From Gammaproteobacteria bacterium (lineage in GTDB: Bacteria > Pseudomonadota > Gammaproteobacteria > Burkholderiales > Gallionellaceae), in contig JAHJBC010000006.1 of NCBI GenBank assembly GCA_018813765.1, positions 124,001-188,000 on the forward strand: a DNA stretch of 64,000 nt. The letters run 5' to 3'. Under the pieces are notes generated by a model. That model saw nothing but the letters and a program-made list of their open reading frames with translations. It had not been told where the DNA came from and made no database searches. The position numbers and the translations under genes were made by a program. Shown here piece by piece: positions 44,855 to 53,761 of this stretch (positions are counted from its first letter, which is position 1; each line of letters opens with the position of its first letter).

Positions 44855-45229
44855 ATGAGCAAAAAACCACCAACCCCCAAAATTCCAGATACCGAGGAAG
44901 CTTGGCTATCTGGTGAGTTGGGCACGGATGAGGAATTTGTGGCGGTAGCACCAGACGATGCGGAATCGATCATTAACGAACAGCTCGACTTGCAACCGAT
45001 TTCCATTCGGCTCGAAAAGTCCCTCATCGAAGACTTCAAACTCATTGCGGCGATGCACGGACTGGGATATCAGCCGTTGATGAGACAATCTCTGAAGAGG
45101 TTCGCGGACTGCGAAAAGAAGCGCATCTTGCGCGAAGCAGCTGCGGATATGGCGGCAAGAAAGAAGACAGAAAAAGGATCTCAATCTGAAGCCGCCTTAT
45201 CGGAAGAACCACAAAAGAAAGCGGCCTAA
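44855..45229 (+). CDS. BrnA/CopG-like ribbon-helix-helix antitoxin
   Basis: The 124-aa protein has an acidic N-terminus and a ribbon-helix-helix-like core PISIRLEKSLIEDFKLIA then GYQPLMRQSLKRFADCEKKR, a pattern found in BrnA-type antitoxins. The C-terminal 30 residues are charged low-complexity sequence. A strong AAGGAG site precedes the ATG. It probably neutralises the protein encoded upstream and represses the pair through GTATATAC sites (inference). Confidence 0.75.
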   Translation: MSKKPPTPKIPDTEEAWLSGELGTDEEFVAVAPDDAESIINEQLDLQPISIRLEKSLIEDFKLIAAMHGLGYQPLMRQSLKRFADCEKKRILREAAADMAARKKTEKGSQSEAALSEEPQKKAA

Positions 45230-45298
45230 CTATTGCCATCCCACCTGCTGGTGGGGGGGCGATCACTCAGTGATGGATCAAGAATGATTGCCAAAAAA

Positions 45299-45325
45299 AG
45301 CCTCGCAGCAATGCGAGGCTTTTTG
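45299..45325. terminator. Bidirectional rho-independent terminator
   Basis: AGCCTCGCA (45299-45307) pairs with TGCGAGGCT (45312-45320), followed by TTTTT and preceded by AAAAAAA. It ends the toxin-antitoxin transcript and, on the other strand, the gene at 45428-45802. Confidence 0.93.
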
Positions 45326-45427
45326 TTCCTGACGGTGGATGCTGGGCAATAAGGCCTGCATCGCAATAGTATTGAGCAGCGACCGGTTTGTGACATCCAG
45401 AACTAACAAGTGCGGTAGCCCCTCCCG

Positions 45428-45802
45428 TCAGATTTCTTCGAATGTGCTGTTGTACTCCCCGAACCACGGGGTGACCGCGATTGCGATGTTCATGAGATCG
45501 GCGCTTTCCATATCCGCAATGATCCAATACCCGCCTACTCCCAATACCTCGACCCACTTCGGGTGCACGTGGTCGACATCCCGCTTTCCGGCAGCCAGGT
45601 TTTGCTGAATGGCCTCGTATACCTTCTCGTTATCTTTCGCCACTTCCCTGATGCTTCTCAGGATATCGTCGACGTAGCCGCGCTCGGGCAGATACCCTCT
45701 AGCCGTATTTGGTATCTCGGATGATATCTTTGCACTCGGCTTGTTTGCGACGAGGTATCGGGCGGCTGCGATGACTTCGTTCTTGTTGTATTGAATCTTC
45801 AT
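45428..45802 (-). CDS. Hypothetical protein
   Basis: I do not recognise this 124-aa protein. It begins MKIQYNKNEVIAAARYLVAN and contains GYLPERGYVDDILRSIREVA, KRDVDHVHPKWVEVLGVGGY and a final ADLMNIAIAVTPWF. There is no signal peptide or membrane segment. An AGGAGGA ribosome site on the minus strand supports the start. GC is lower than the window average, and it lies beside a toxin-antitoxin pair, so acquisition is plausible. Confidence 0.7.
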   Translation of the reverse strand: MKIQYNKNEVIAAARYLVANKPSAKISSEIPNTARGYLPERGYVDDILRSIREVAKDNEKVYEAIQQNLAAGKRDVDHVHPKWVEVLGVGGYWIIADMESADLMNIAIAVTPWFGEYNSTFEEI

Positions 45803-45953
45803 GGGGTTGTCCTCCTGGAATGCGTTCTCTTATTGTCCGGGTTGGGGTATGTGCATTATTCCTGCATCCTTTCCGGCGGCATATATGTATATTTACGGCT
45901 CCAATAGTAGGACAATCAAAACTGTAACTTGCAAACATTCAGATAGCGTTCAA

Positions 45954-47414
45954 ATGGATTCCAAGACTTTTCCTGCCGACATATTTCCCTGGAATGAAAA
46001 CTTTCAGACGGGAATCTCTGTCATCGATGCCCAGCATCGCAAGCTGGTCGAGCTGCTGAACAAGCTCGCCAGTCATTTGGCATATGGAGAGGAAAAGCCC
46101 GAGCTGAACATGATCTTCAACGAATTGACCGATTATGCGCAGTACCATTTCAAGACCGAAGAAGGTATCTGGAACAAATATCTTGCGACGGACAAGCTGG
46201 CCGTCGACCATGCCGGGACGCATCATAGCTTTGTGGATGAAGTGATCAAACTCAGGGGCAAGCAGGAAACTTTCGCCACCGAGCAGATGATCGAGGAGAT
46301 CGTGGTCTTTCTCACGCACTGGCTGGCTTTCCATATCCTTGAATCCGACAAGCACATGGCCAAGATCGTGCTCTCTGTGCAGCTCGGGCTGACGCTGGAT
46401 GAGGCGAAGGACAAGGCGCGCAAGGAGATGAGCGGCGCCTTGCGTGTGCTGATCGAAACCATCCTGAGCATGTACGACACTTTGTCCTCGCGCACCCTGC
46501 AACTGATGCGCGAGGTGGCCGAGCGGCAGCGGGCGGAAGATAAATTGCGTCTGTCCAGAAAAGTCATCGACAGCACGCTGGAGGCGATCTTCATCACCGA
46601 CCAGGACGGGATGATCATCGACACCAATCCTTCGTTCTGTCTCGACGTGCAACTCGAGCATGCGCAGATCGTCGGCAGGGATGTGCGGCAACTGAAGCCG
46701 AGTCTGTTCAGCCAGGACAAATCCGACGAGATATGGAGAACCGCGACCGAAAGCGGCCATTGGGCGGGCGAGACGGTGGGGCGCGATGCGGGCGGCGAGA
46801 TCGAGGGGGCATGGCTGGCGCTTTCCTCGATCAAGGATAGCCACGGCGTCATCACCCACTACGTCGGCGTGATCTCGTCGATCACCCATCTGGTGAAACG
46901 TCAGCAGATACTGGAAGTGGAAGCCAACCACGATGCGCTGACCGGGCTGCCCAATCGTCGGCTGCTACAGGACCGGCTCGACCAGGCGATCACACACAGC
47001 GATCGCGCCGGCCGCGTGATGGCTTTGTGCTACCTCGACCTGGATGGCTTCAAGCAGATCAACGATACGCTTGGCCACGATGCGGGCGACGATGTATTGC
47101 GCCTCGTCGCCGCGCGTCTGGGCAAAGCGTTGCGCGGGGAAGATACGGTGGTGCGTCTGGGCGGCGACGAATTCGTTTTGCTGCTGGGCGATCTGGATAG
47201 CGAGGAGAGTGCAGTGCAATTCCTCAACAGATTGCTGAAAGATATTTCCCAGCCGATGTCGATATTCGGCAACTCCGCCGAAGTCACCGCCAGCATCGGG
47301 GTGACCTTTTATCCGCGCGACCAGAGCGCGCCGGAGCAGTTGCTGAAGCATGCCGACGAGGCCATGCTGACGGCGAAAAGGGAAGGCAAGTCGCGTTACC
47401 ACTTCTACAGCTAG
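45954..47414 (+). CDS. Bacteriohemerythrin-PAS-GGDEF diguanylate cyclase
   Basis: This 486-aa soluble protein begins with a hemerythrin domain (about 5-140) with ligand residues in AQHRKLVELL, YHFKTEEGIW, HAGTHHSF and HILESDKH. A helical linker follows, then a PAS domain (about 195-315) and a GGDEF domain with VRLGGDEFVLLLG and an RxxD site (RGED) five residues before. It should make c-di-GMP under control of the di-iron sensor. ATG 45954 is chosen because homology begins there. Compared with the protein at 2531-5272 the sensor and output are in reversed order. Confidence 0.92.
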   Translation: MDSKTFPADIFPWNENFQTGISVIDAQHRKLVELLNKLASHLAYGEEKPELNMIFNELTDYAQYHFKTEEGIWNKYLATDKLAVDHAGTHHSFVDEVIKLRGKQETFATEQMIEEIVVFLTHWLAFHILESDKHMAKIVLSVQLGLTLDEAKDKARKEMSGALRVLIETILSMYDTLSSRTLQLMREVAERQRAEDKLRLSRKVIDSTLEAIFITDQDGMIIDTNPSFCLDVQLEHAQIVGRDVRQLKPSLFSQDKSDEIWRTATESGHWAGETVGRDAGGEIEGAWLALSSIKDSHGVITHYVGVISSITHLVKRQQILEVEANHDALTGLPNRRLLQDRLDQAITHSDRAGRVMALCYLDLDGFKQINDTLGHDAGDDVLRLVAARLGKALRGEDTVVRLGGDEFVLLLGDLDSEESAVQFLNRLLKDISQPMSIFGNSAEVTASIGVTFYPRDQSAPEQLLKHADEAMLTAKREGKSRYHFYS

Positions 47415-47538
47415 GGTTGTGCTGCATTCAAATCTGGAACTTATGTCGAAGCGGACCTGACCCCGACGCTTCCGCTCCCCATCATGCCGCAGAGCACTAC
47501 AATGCAGGCATTCCAACACGTAATACGAGATCGCCATC

Positions 47539-48084
47539 ATGAACACAGAAACTGAAAACAACTGTCTGGTGATCACCGCCTCCGGCGAGGACAAGGTCGG
47601 CCTTGTCGACCAGTTGTCCAGCAGGATCGCCGACAGCGGCGGCAATATCGAGGAGAGCCGCATGGCCGTGCTGGGCGGGCAGTTTGCGCTGATCATGCTG
47701 GTCTCCGGTCCCTGGCATGCGTTGTCCAAGCTGGAAGGGCAGATGGAATCGCTGGGCAAGCAACTGGGCCTCACCATCATCCACGAGCGCACGCACAAGC
47801 GCGAGCGGAGCGAACCGGCGGTTCCCTACAGTGTGGAAGTGGTGGCGATGGACCATCCCGGCATCGTGCGCAGCCTGTCGGCCTTCTTCTCGCGCAAGGG
47901 CATCAACATCGAAGAGTTGCAGACCAGCACCTATCCCGCGCCGCATACCGGCACGCCGATGTTCTCGGTGGTGATGACGGTGGGTATCAAGGCCGGCGTC
48001 CACATCCAGACTCTGCGTGGCGATTTCCTCGAATACTGCGACGACCTCAATCTGGACGCGACTTTCGAGCCGGTGCGGGGTTGA
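47539..48084 (+). CDS. ACT-domain protein, GcvR-like (glycine cleavage repressor family)
   Basis: The 181-aa protein consists of two ACT domains: NCLVITASGEDKVGLVDQLS and SVEVVAMDHPGIVRSLSAFF, each with the ligand-binding Gly turn. GcvR in E. coli antagonises GcvA; here no gcv gene is adjacent, so the target is uncertain. It stands alone between the cyclase gene and a repeat. Confidence 0.85.
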   Translation: MNTETENNCLVITASGEDKVGLVDQLSSRIADSGGNIEESRMAVLGGQFALIMLVSGPWHALSKLEGQMESLGKQLGLTIIHERTHKRERSEPAVPYSVEVVAMDHPGIVRSLSAFFSRKGINIEELQTSTYPAPHTGTPMFSVVMTVGIKAGVHIQTLRGDFLEYCDDLNLDATFEPVRG

Positions 48085-48168
48085 TCGGGTGAAGGCAAAC
48101 TCCTGCCGATCAAGGTTTGAAATATGCGGGAGTCGAGCCCAAGGTTGTATATGCGCGGCCCTGCATTA

Positions 48169-48264
48169 GCCCCCCTTTGCAAAAGGGGGGTGGGGGGGAT
48201 TTGAGAGAGGATGAAGCGCCGCGATTTTAAATCCCCCTTACTCCCCCTTTTTCAAAGGGGGAAA
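48169..48264. repeat. Intergenic inverted repeat, CCCCCTTTGCAAAAGGGG type (copy 2)
   Basis: Same organisation as 14664-14770: a CCCCCCTTTGCAAAAGGGGGG hairpin at the left, GGGGGGATTT inside, AAATCCCCC in inverted order, and CCCCCTTTTTCAAAGGGGG at the right. It lies between the ACT-domain gene and the convergent HNH gene. Confidence 0.87.
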
Positions 48265-48290
48265 CTGTTGGTGATGTCGCCTTGCGCGGG

Positions 48291-48656
48291 TCATTTCTTC
48301 AGCAGGTCTTTCAGGTTGGCAAAGGGGTTGTGCGTCGCCGGGGCCGGTCCTTCGGCCTTTCGGTCGCGCACGGCTTCATCCAGCTCGCGCGAGTGTTCGT
48401 TGTCGTGGCAATACAGGCACAGCAATTCCCAGTTGCTGCCGTCCGCGGGATTGTTGTCGTGGTTGTGGTCCTTGTGGTGCACCGTCAGCTCGCGCAGCCG
48501 CACCCCGGAGAACTCGCGGCCGCAGCGGCCGCAAATCCACGGAAACAGCTTGAGCGCGCGTTCGCGATAACCCTCCTCGCGCAGTTCGCGCAGCTTGCGG
48601 GCCTCGGCGACGACACGGTCGAGGCGGGCGTTATCGGGGGCGGTGGGTTTGGCCAT
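48291..48656 (-). CDS. YajD-like HNH endonuclease family protein
   Basis: The 121-aa protein has two CxxC pairs (ICGRCGREF and LCLYCHDNEH) and the HNH core LTVHHKDHNHDNNPADGSNW, as in YajD. It probably binds zinc and cleaves DNA, although the physiological substrate is unknown. It stands alone and has normal base composition. Confidence 0.9.
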   Translation of the reverse strand: MAKPTAPDNARLDRVVAEARKLRELREEGYRERALKLFPWICGRCGREFSGVRLRELTVHHKDHNHDNNPADGSNWELLCLYCHDNEHSRELDEAVRDRKAEGPAPATHNPFANLKDLLKK

Positions 48657-48870
48657 GTCGGGTGCTCCAGGTCAGTTTTGGCGATCATACCCAGTTAGCG
48701 GACTGCACGATAGCAGCCTATCGAGACGTATATCACCTGCCCCATTTCAGCCGTTCAATTTGCACTAAAGCGCAACGCGATTCTTTTGAGGTGTATTCTG
48801 GTCAGCGGGATTACATCCGGCATTCATGTCGGATGTAATGATTTTTTCAAGAGACTATCAGGAGGTTGCC

Positions 48871-49197
48871 ATGCAATTTTCAAAAGGAATGTTGGCTGTT
48901 GTTGCCATCGTGCCGTTGCTCGTTGGGTTGAATGGGTGTGCCAGCAGGATCATCGGGGTGCGCGAGGGGGCGGAGCGGGTGTCTTTGGCGGACGCAAACC
49001 AAGTCGCCAACTGCCAGTCCAAAGGGGGCGCGACGATCAGCATCTTTGCCAAAGGCCGGTCTGTGGAGGAAGTAGAGGCCAATATGTATCAAATGGCACG
49101 CAATGAAGCCGTGGATAAAGGTGCAGATACGGTCGTGAAAGGTGCGTCGCCAGAACTCGGCAAACGCACTTTCAGCTATTACAAGTGCCGGCCTTGA
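48871..49197 (+). CDS. DUF4156-type lipoprotein
   Basis: The 108-aa protein has a signal peptide and lipobox LNGC (Cys 23). ANCQSKGGATISIFAKG, YQMARNEAVDKGADTVV and a final Cys follow, matching the DUF4156/RcsF-like small lipoprotein pattern. ATG 48871 is placed by AGGAGG. The function is unknown; the two Cys in the mature part could form a disulfide. Confidence 0.85.
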   Translation: MQFSKGMLAVVAIVPLLVGLNGCASRIIGVREGAERVSLADANQVANCQSKGGATISIFAKGRSVEEVEANMYQMARNEAVDKGADTVVKGASPELGKRTFSYYKCRP

Positions 49198-49230
49198 TCC
49201 GGTGAGGTAATCCCCAACGGGTGGTGTTAC

Positions 49231-50418
49231 TCAAACAACGAATTTTCGAGTGGTGCCGCTGAGATTGTCGGCGGCTTCGACCATGTGCTGGGCTTTGGCG
49301 ACGCAGGTGGCGGTGTGTGTCGCCACGTTTTGGGTATGTGCTTCATTTTCGGCGATACGCGAACGCACGATGCCGACCAGCATCTGCTGATCGTCGGCGG
49401 CGTCGTGCACCGCATCCACCGCCTGTTTCATGGCCGAGGTGGCCTGTTCGATCTGTCCGAAGGTCTCGGACGATTGCTTCGAAGCCTCCAGTCCGGCGCG
49501 TACGGCACCCGCGTTCTCATTCGACAGCGCCACGGTGGAAGCCACATCCCGGCTGACCTGCTTGAGCACTTCATCGATGCGTTTGGTGGCTTGTGCGGCC
49601 TGTTCGGACAGTTTCCTGACCTCGTCGGCCACGACCGCGAAACCGCGACCCTGTTCACCGGCGCGAGCCGCTTCGATGGCGGCGTTCAGCGCGAGCAGAT
49701 TGGTCTGCTCGGCGATGGCGCGGATGACGGCGATGGCGGTCTCGACTTCCTTTGCGCTGGTGTTCAGGCTGGCTGCATTGGCGGAGATATTGACGCTGGC
49801 GGCATCCAGCAGGGAGATGGCCTGTTCGGTGGCCACGACGTGGGTGAAGCCGCTGCGCACCAGCTCTTCAGCCGTGGAGGCGCTCTTTCCGGCTGCACCG
49901 GAAAGTTCCAGGATGGAATCGGCGGCATCGGACAAGCCGTTGACGACTTTGATGATTTCGGCCGCATTGGTGCGGTGTTCAACCATGTTGGTGTCCATGG
50001 AGGCCATCGAGGCACCGATCTCCTTTGCCGCGCTATCCACCTGGCTGGCGGATTGCGCCATGCCGCGTATGGTTTCGCGCAGTCCGCTCGCCATGGCATC
50101 GAAACCTTCGGTGATCTCGCCGACCGTGTCGCGACTGTGTACGCCGCAACCTTCGCGCAGGTCGCCGGTGCGCATGCGCTCCGAGGCAACTGCGATCTGG
50201 CGCAGTTTGCGCACCAGCACCATTTCCAGCAGTTTATGGTTGACGATACCTATCGTGATGCCCGCCACGATGCAGCCGATGCCGAACCACAGCAGCATGC
50301 CCTCCTTCCACTCGACGAAGAAATTGGCATAGAAGGGGAACACCAGCCCCATGATCAATCCGAAACCGAGAAACGACAGCTTTAAGCGGCGGAGAATCGA
50401 AGGGGCGGCCTGGTTCAT
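49231..50418 (-). CDS. Methyl-accepting chemotaxis protein with minimal periplasmic part
   Basis: The 395-aa protein has two close membrane segments (about 14-33 and 43-61), so nearly no periplasmic ligand domain. A HAMP-like region follows, then the signalling coiled coil with the conserved hairpin tip [20 protein letters not shown] and [19 protein letters not shown]. It should couple to CheA/CheW. With so short an extracytoplasmic loop (about 9 residues) it probably senses membrane state or cytoplasmic signals. No che genes are in the window. Confidence 0.92.
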   Translation of the reverse strand: MNQAAPSILRRLKLSFLGFGLIMGLVFPFYANFFVEWKEGMLLWFGIGCIVAGITIGIVNHKLLEMVLVRKLRQIAVASERMRTGDLREGCGVHSRDTVGEITEGFDAMASGLRETIRGMAQSASQVDSAAKEIGASMASMDTNMVEHRTNAAEIIKVVNGLSDAADSILELSGAAGKSASTAEELVRSGFTHVVATEQAISLLDAASVNISANAASLNTSAKEVETAIAVIRAIAEQTNLLALNAAIEAARAGEQGRGFAVVADEVRKLSEQAAQATKRIDEVLKQVSRDVASTVALSNENAGAVRAGLEASKQSSETFGQIEQATSAMKQAVDAVHDAADDQQMLVGIVRSRIAENEAHTQNVATHTATCVAKAQHMVEAADNLSGTTRKFVV

Positions 50419-50594
50419 GACTAATCCTTTGTATTGGTTGCCGGCATTGCAGCAGCAATGCGTTGATCGATTATATCGGCAGGAACGGTAGGGTCTTTAG
50501 GGTGAGGTCGTATAAAGCATGACGGATCGTAGCGCCGGTTAGACATTCCCCCTTTAAGCCATTAGACTTGCGGCCTTTTTTACAGGCCAGCACC

Positions 50595-52235
50595 ATGTCC
50601 GCCGAACTCGAACCGACAACAAAGGAACCCGCCGCCGCCGCGAGCGCGCAGATCGCGCGCGAAGTGGCGCGCCGCCGCACTTTCGGCATCATTTCCCACC
50701 CCGACGCGGGCAAGACCACGCTCACCGAAAAACTGTTGCTGTTCTCCGGCGCGATCCAGATGGCGGGTGCGGTGAAGGCGCGCAAGAGCGGGCGCCATGC
50801 GACCTCGGACTTCCTCGAGATCGAGAAGCAGCGCGGCATCTCGGTGGCTTCGTCGGTGATGCAGTTCGAATACCGCGACCATGTGGTGAACCTGCTCGAT
50901 ACGCCGGGCCACCAGGATTTCTCCGAAGACACCTATCGCGTACTCACCGCGGTTGACTCGGCGCTGATGGTGATCGACGCGGCCAAGGGCGTGGAGGCGC
51001 AGACCATCAAGCTGCTGGACGTGTGCCGCATGCGCGACACGCCCATCGTCACCTTCATGAACAAGATGGACCGCGAGGTGCGAGATCCGCTGGAGTTGTT
51101 GGATGAGGTGGAATCGGTGCTGAAGATACAGTGCGCGCCGGTGACCTGGCCGCTGGGCATGGGCAAGTCTTTCCGCGGCGTGTATCACCTGCTGCGCGAC
51201 GAGATCCTGCTGTTCACGCCGGGCGAGGAGCGCGCCGACGGCGAGGTAGAAGTCATCAAAGGCATCGACAATCCGGTGCTGGCCGAGCGCTTCCCGCTGG
51301 AGATCGAGCAGCTCAAGATGGAAGTGGAGCTGGTGCACGGTGCGTCGCATCCCTTTGACTTGCAGCGCTTCCTTGATGGCAAACAGACGCCGGTGTTCTT
51401 CGGTTCCGCCATCAACAACTTCGGCGTGCGCGAGATCCTCAACGCGCTGCTGGACTGGGCACCCGCGCCGCGCGAGCGCGACGCTTCGATACGCAAAGTC
51501 GATCCTAACGAGCAGAAGTTCTCCGGCTTCGTGTTCAAGATCCAGGCCAACATGGACGCCAACCACCGCGACCGCATCGCCTTCCTGCGCGTGTGCTCCG
51601 GCCACTTCGAGCGCGGCATGAAGATGAAGCACCTGCGCATCGGCAAGGAGATTCGCGTATCGAGCGTGGTGACGTTCATGGCCTCGTCGCGCGAGCTGGT
51701 GGAAGAGGCCTACGCGGGCGACATCATCGGCCTGCCCAACCACGGCAACATGCAGATTGGCGACAGCTTCTCCGAAGGCGAGATGCTGCAGTTCACCGGC
51801 ATCCCGTATTTCGCGCCAGACCATTTCCAGACCGTGCGCATCCGCAACCCGATGAAGGTGAAGCAGTTGCACAAGGGCTTGCAGCAGTTGGGCGAAGAGG
51901 GTGCGGTGCAGGTGTTCAAGCCGGTGGACGGCGGCGACCTCATCCTCGGTGCGGTCGGCATGCTGCAGTTCGACGTGGTGGCCAGCCGCCTGGCGGGTGA
52001 ATACGGCGTCGATGCGATGTTCGAGGGCTGTAGCGTGAATACCGCGCGCTGGGTCACCTGCGATGATGCCAAGGTCTTTGCCGATTTCCAGAAGGCGCTG
52101 TCGCATAACCTTTCTGTCGACGCGGCGGGCAACCTGGCTTATCTCGCGCCCAACAGCGTGAACCTGAGACTGACGCAGGAACGCTGGCCCAAGGTGGTTT
52201 TCCATACCACGCGCGAACACGCGGTAAAACTTTAG
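50595..52235 (+). CDS. prfC: Peptide chain release factor 3 (RF3)
   Basis: RF3 is the GTPase that recycles RF1/RF2 from the ribosome after termination. The 546-aa protein has G1 [13 protein letters not shown], the switch region [16 protein letters not shown]3 [10 protein letters not shown] and G4 TFMNKMDRE, then domains II and III. It starts at ATG 50595 with a 20-residue Ala-rich extension before the usual start of homology ([12 protein letters not shown]). arfB lies downstream, so two translation-termination factors are near each other. Confidence 0.95.
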   Translation: MSAELEPTTKEPAAAASAQIAREVARRRTFGIISHPDAGKTTLTEKLLLFSGAIQMAGAVKARKSGRHATSDFLEIEKQRGISVASSVMQFEYRDHVVNLLDTPGHQDFSEDTYRVLTAVDSALMVIDAAKGVEAQTIKLLDVCRMRDTPIVTFMNKMDREVRDPLELLDEVESVLKIQCAPVTWPLGMGKSFRGVYHLLRDEILLFTPGEERADGEVEVIKGIDNPVLAERFPLEIEQLKMEVELVHGASHPFDLQRFLDGKQTPVFFGSAINNFGVREILNALLDWAPAPRERDASIRKVDPNEQKFSGFVFKIQANMDANHRDRIAFLRVCSGHFERGMKMKHLRIGKEIRVSSVVTFMASSRELVEEAYAGDIIGLPNHGNMQIGDSFSEGEMLQFTGIPYFAPDHFQTVRIRNPMKVKQLHKGLQQLGEEGAVQVFKPVDGGDLILGAVGMLQFDVVASRLAGEYGVDAMFEGCSVNTARWVTCDDAKVFADFQKALSHNLSVDAAGNLAYLAPNSVNLRLTQERWPKVVFHTTREHAVKL

Positions 52236-52352
52236 CCCCTTTTATGAATATTTTTCTTGCATCAGTTTCTGGTCATACCATCAAGCTTTTTCCGGTGCTG
52301 CCGATATTTTACTCAGGCAGCAAGGAAAGTACTGAAAGCAAGGAGGTGTACC

Positions 52353-52529
52353 ATGTTCGCATTCACTATCATCGGCTTCATCATCGAGGGCGGCAGGTAT
52401 CTGGATTTCCAGACGGAAGTGCTGGCGGAATCCCCTGTCGAGGCAATGGAGAAAGTGCAGCGCCAGGACCGGCGCGCCATCGTCTCCAGCGTGTCGCGCA
52501 ACCCGAACGGATGGGGCGACGGTTTCTGA
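52353..52529 (+). CDS. Small hypothetical protein (58 aa)
   Basis: A perfect AGGAGGTG site (52341-52348) precedes ATG 52353. The peptide reads MFAFTIIGFIIEGGRYLDFQ, then TEVLAESPVEAMEKVQ and ends with NPNGWGDGF. The first 20 residues are hydrophobic with acidic breaks, then amphipathic. I do not recognise a family. The strong ribosome site, coding-like sequence and own terminator support a real gene between prfC and arfB. Confidence 0.65.
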   Translation: MFAFTIIGFIIEGGRYLDFQTEVLAESPVEAMEKVQRQDRRAIVSSVSRNPNGWGDGF

Positions 52530-52558
52530 GCCGGCGGCATCCATCGATCCATTCGAAC

Positions 52559-52609
52559 GGGGTCGGAACAGCTCATATAACTGAGCATGTTCCGGCCCCG
52601 ATTGTTTTC
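52559..52609 (+). terminator. Rho-independent terminator just before arfB
   Basis: GGGGTCGGAACA (52559-52570) pairs with TGTTCCGGCCCC (52588-52599) with one G-U, extended by GCTCA/TGAGC inside, and is followed by GATTGTTTTCC. The U-rich tract ends 2-3 bases before the arfB start codon at 52612. Confidence 0.85.
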
Positions 52610-52611
52610 CA

Positions 52612-53025
52612 GTGATCTACATCTCCCGCAACGTCATCGTCCCCATGCGCGAGATCGAGCTGACGGCGGTGCGCGCCCAGGGCGCGGGCGGGCAGAACGT
52701 CAACAAGGTATCGAGCGCGGTGCATCTGCGCTTCGACATCGGCGCCTCGTCGCTGCCGCCGGAGATGAAGCAGCGCCTGGGGCAACTCAATGACCAGCGC
52801 ATCACCAAAGACGGCGTGGTCATCATCAAGGCGCAGGAATTCCGCAACCAGGAACAGAACCGCAACGAGGCGCTGCGCCGCCTGAAGGCGCTGCTGCTAT
52901 CCGTTGCGGTCAAACCCAAACCGCGCATCGCCACCAAACCGACGCGCAGTGCGCAGAAGAAGCGGCTGGAGAGCAAGGTCAAGCATGGCGCGACCAAGTC
53001 GTTGCGCGGCAGGGTGGTGGAATAG
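52612..53025 (+). CDS. arfB: Alternative ribosome-rescue factor ArfB (YaeJ)
   Basis: ArfB hydrolyses peptidyl-tRNA on ribosomes stalled without a stop codon. The 137-aa protein has VRAQGAGGQNVNKVSSAVHL with the catalytic GGQ, and a basic C-terminal tail (KPKPRIATKPTRSAQKKRL) that inserts in the empty mRNA channel. Alignment to E. coli ArfB supports the GTG start at 52612 (MIYISRNV). This lies directly behind a terminator and without a ribosome site, so translation or transcription control is unusual. Confidence 0.93.
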   Translation: MIYISRNVIVPMREIELTAVRAQGAGGQNVNKVSSAVHLRFDIGASSLPPEMKQRLGQLNDQRITKDGVVIIKAQEFRNQEQNRNEALRRLKALLLSVAVKPKPRIATKPTRSAQKKRLESKVKHGATKSLRGRVVE

Positions 53026-53059
53026 TCCTTCTGCAACCATTAGTTTGTTAAAACCATTT

Positions 53060-53170
53060 GCCACAGAGATCACAGAGGACACAGAGAAAGTCGTGTGTAA
53101 AACTTGTTCGAGGATTAAATATCGAATGAATAAACCACACACTCTCTGTGAACTCTGTGTTCTCTGTGGC
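53060..53170. repeat. Intergenic inverted repeat, CCACAGAGA...TCTCTGTGG type
   Basis: Arms at 53060-53087 and 53143-53170 are inverted with 25 of 28 bases matching, around a 55-base AT-rich centre. It lies between arfB and yaeQ. Confidence 0.88.
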
Positions 53171-53203
53171 TGAAGATTTTTGTTTTAAGGTTTGGAAATA
53201 ATC

Positions 53204-53758
53204 ATGGCGATCAAAGCAACCATCTTCAAAGCCAATCTGCAGATCGCGGACATGGAGCGACACTATTACCAGAATCACGCGCTAACCTTGGCTAGACATC
53301 CCTCGGAAACCGATGAAAGACTTATGGTGCGTTTGCTGGCTTTTGCTCTGCATGCGCACGAGTATCTGGAGTTCGGCCAGGGCATGACGGACGATGACGA
53401 AGCGGACCTGTGGCAGAAGGATCTGACCGGCGCGATCGAGCTGTGGATCGACGTTGGACAGCCGGACGAGAAGCTGATCCGCAAGGCCTGCGGGCGTGCG
53501 GATCGCGTGGTGGTGTACTGCTACGGCGGCCGCGTTGCCGACATGTGGTTCGCGCAGAACAGGCTACAGTTCGAGCGGCAGAAAAATCTCACCATTGTCA
53601 GTCTGCCGCAGGAAAGCACGCAGGCGCTGGCCAAACTGGCGCAGCGCAACATGGATTTGCAGTGCACCATCCAGGACGGTCAGGTGTGGCTGGGCGACGG
53701 CGCGGCCAGCGTGCAGGTGGAACGCACAGTGCTGAAAGCGGCGGCGGAACGGAAGTGA
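53204..53758 (+). CDS. YaeQ family protein
   Basis: The 184-aa protein matches YaeQ, a nuclease-like fold protein of unclear role: MAIKATIFKANLQIADMERH, HETDERLMVRLLAFALHA-like (SETDERLMVRLLAFALHAHE), LWIDVGQPDEKLIRKACGRA and VVVYCYGGRVADMWF. The ATG at 53204 is the usual start; an upstream in-frame ATG at 53192 is close to the repeat. It is convergent with the GGDEF-EAL gene, 3 bases apart. Confidence 0.9.
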   Translation: MAIKATIFKANLQIADMERHYYQNHALTLARHPSETDERLMVRLLAFALHAHEYLEFGQGMTDDDEADLWQKDLTGAIELWIDVGQPDEKLIRKACGRADRVVVYCYGGRVADMWFAQNRLQFERQKNLTIVSLPQESTQALAKLAQRNMDLQCTIQDGQVWLGDGAASVQVERTVLKAAAERK

Positions 53759-53761
53759 TGC

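Noticed and set aside
50580-52220. 546-codon minus-strand frame opposite prfC
   Set aside because: Shadow of a well-recognised GTPase gene.
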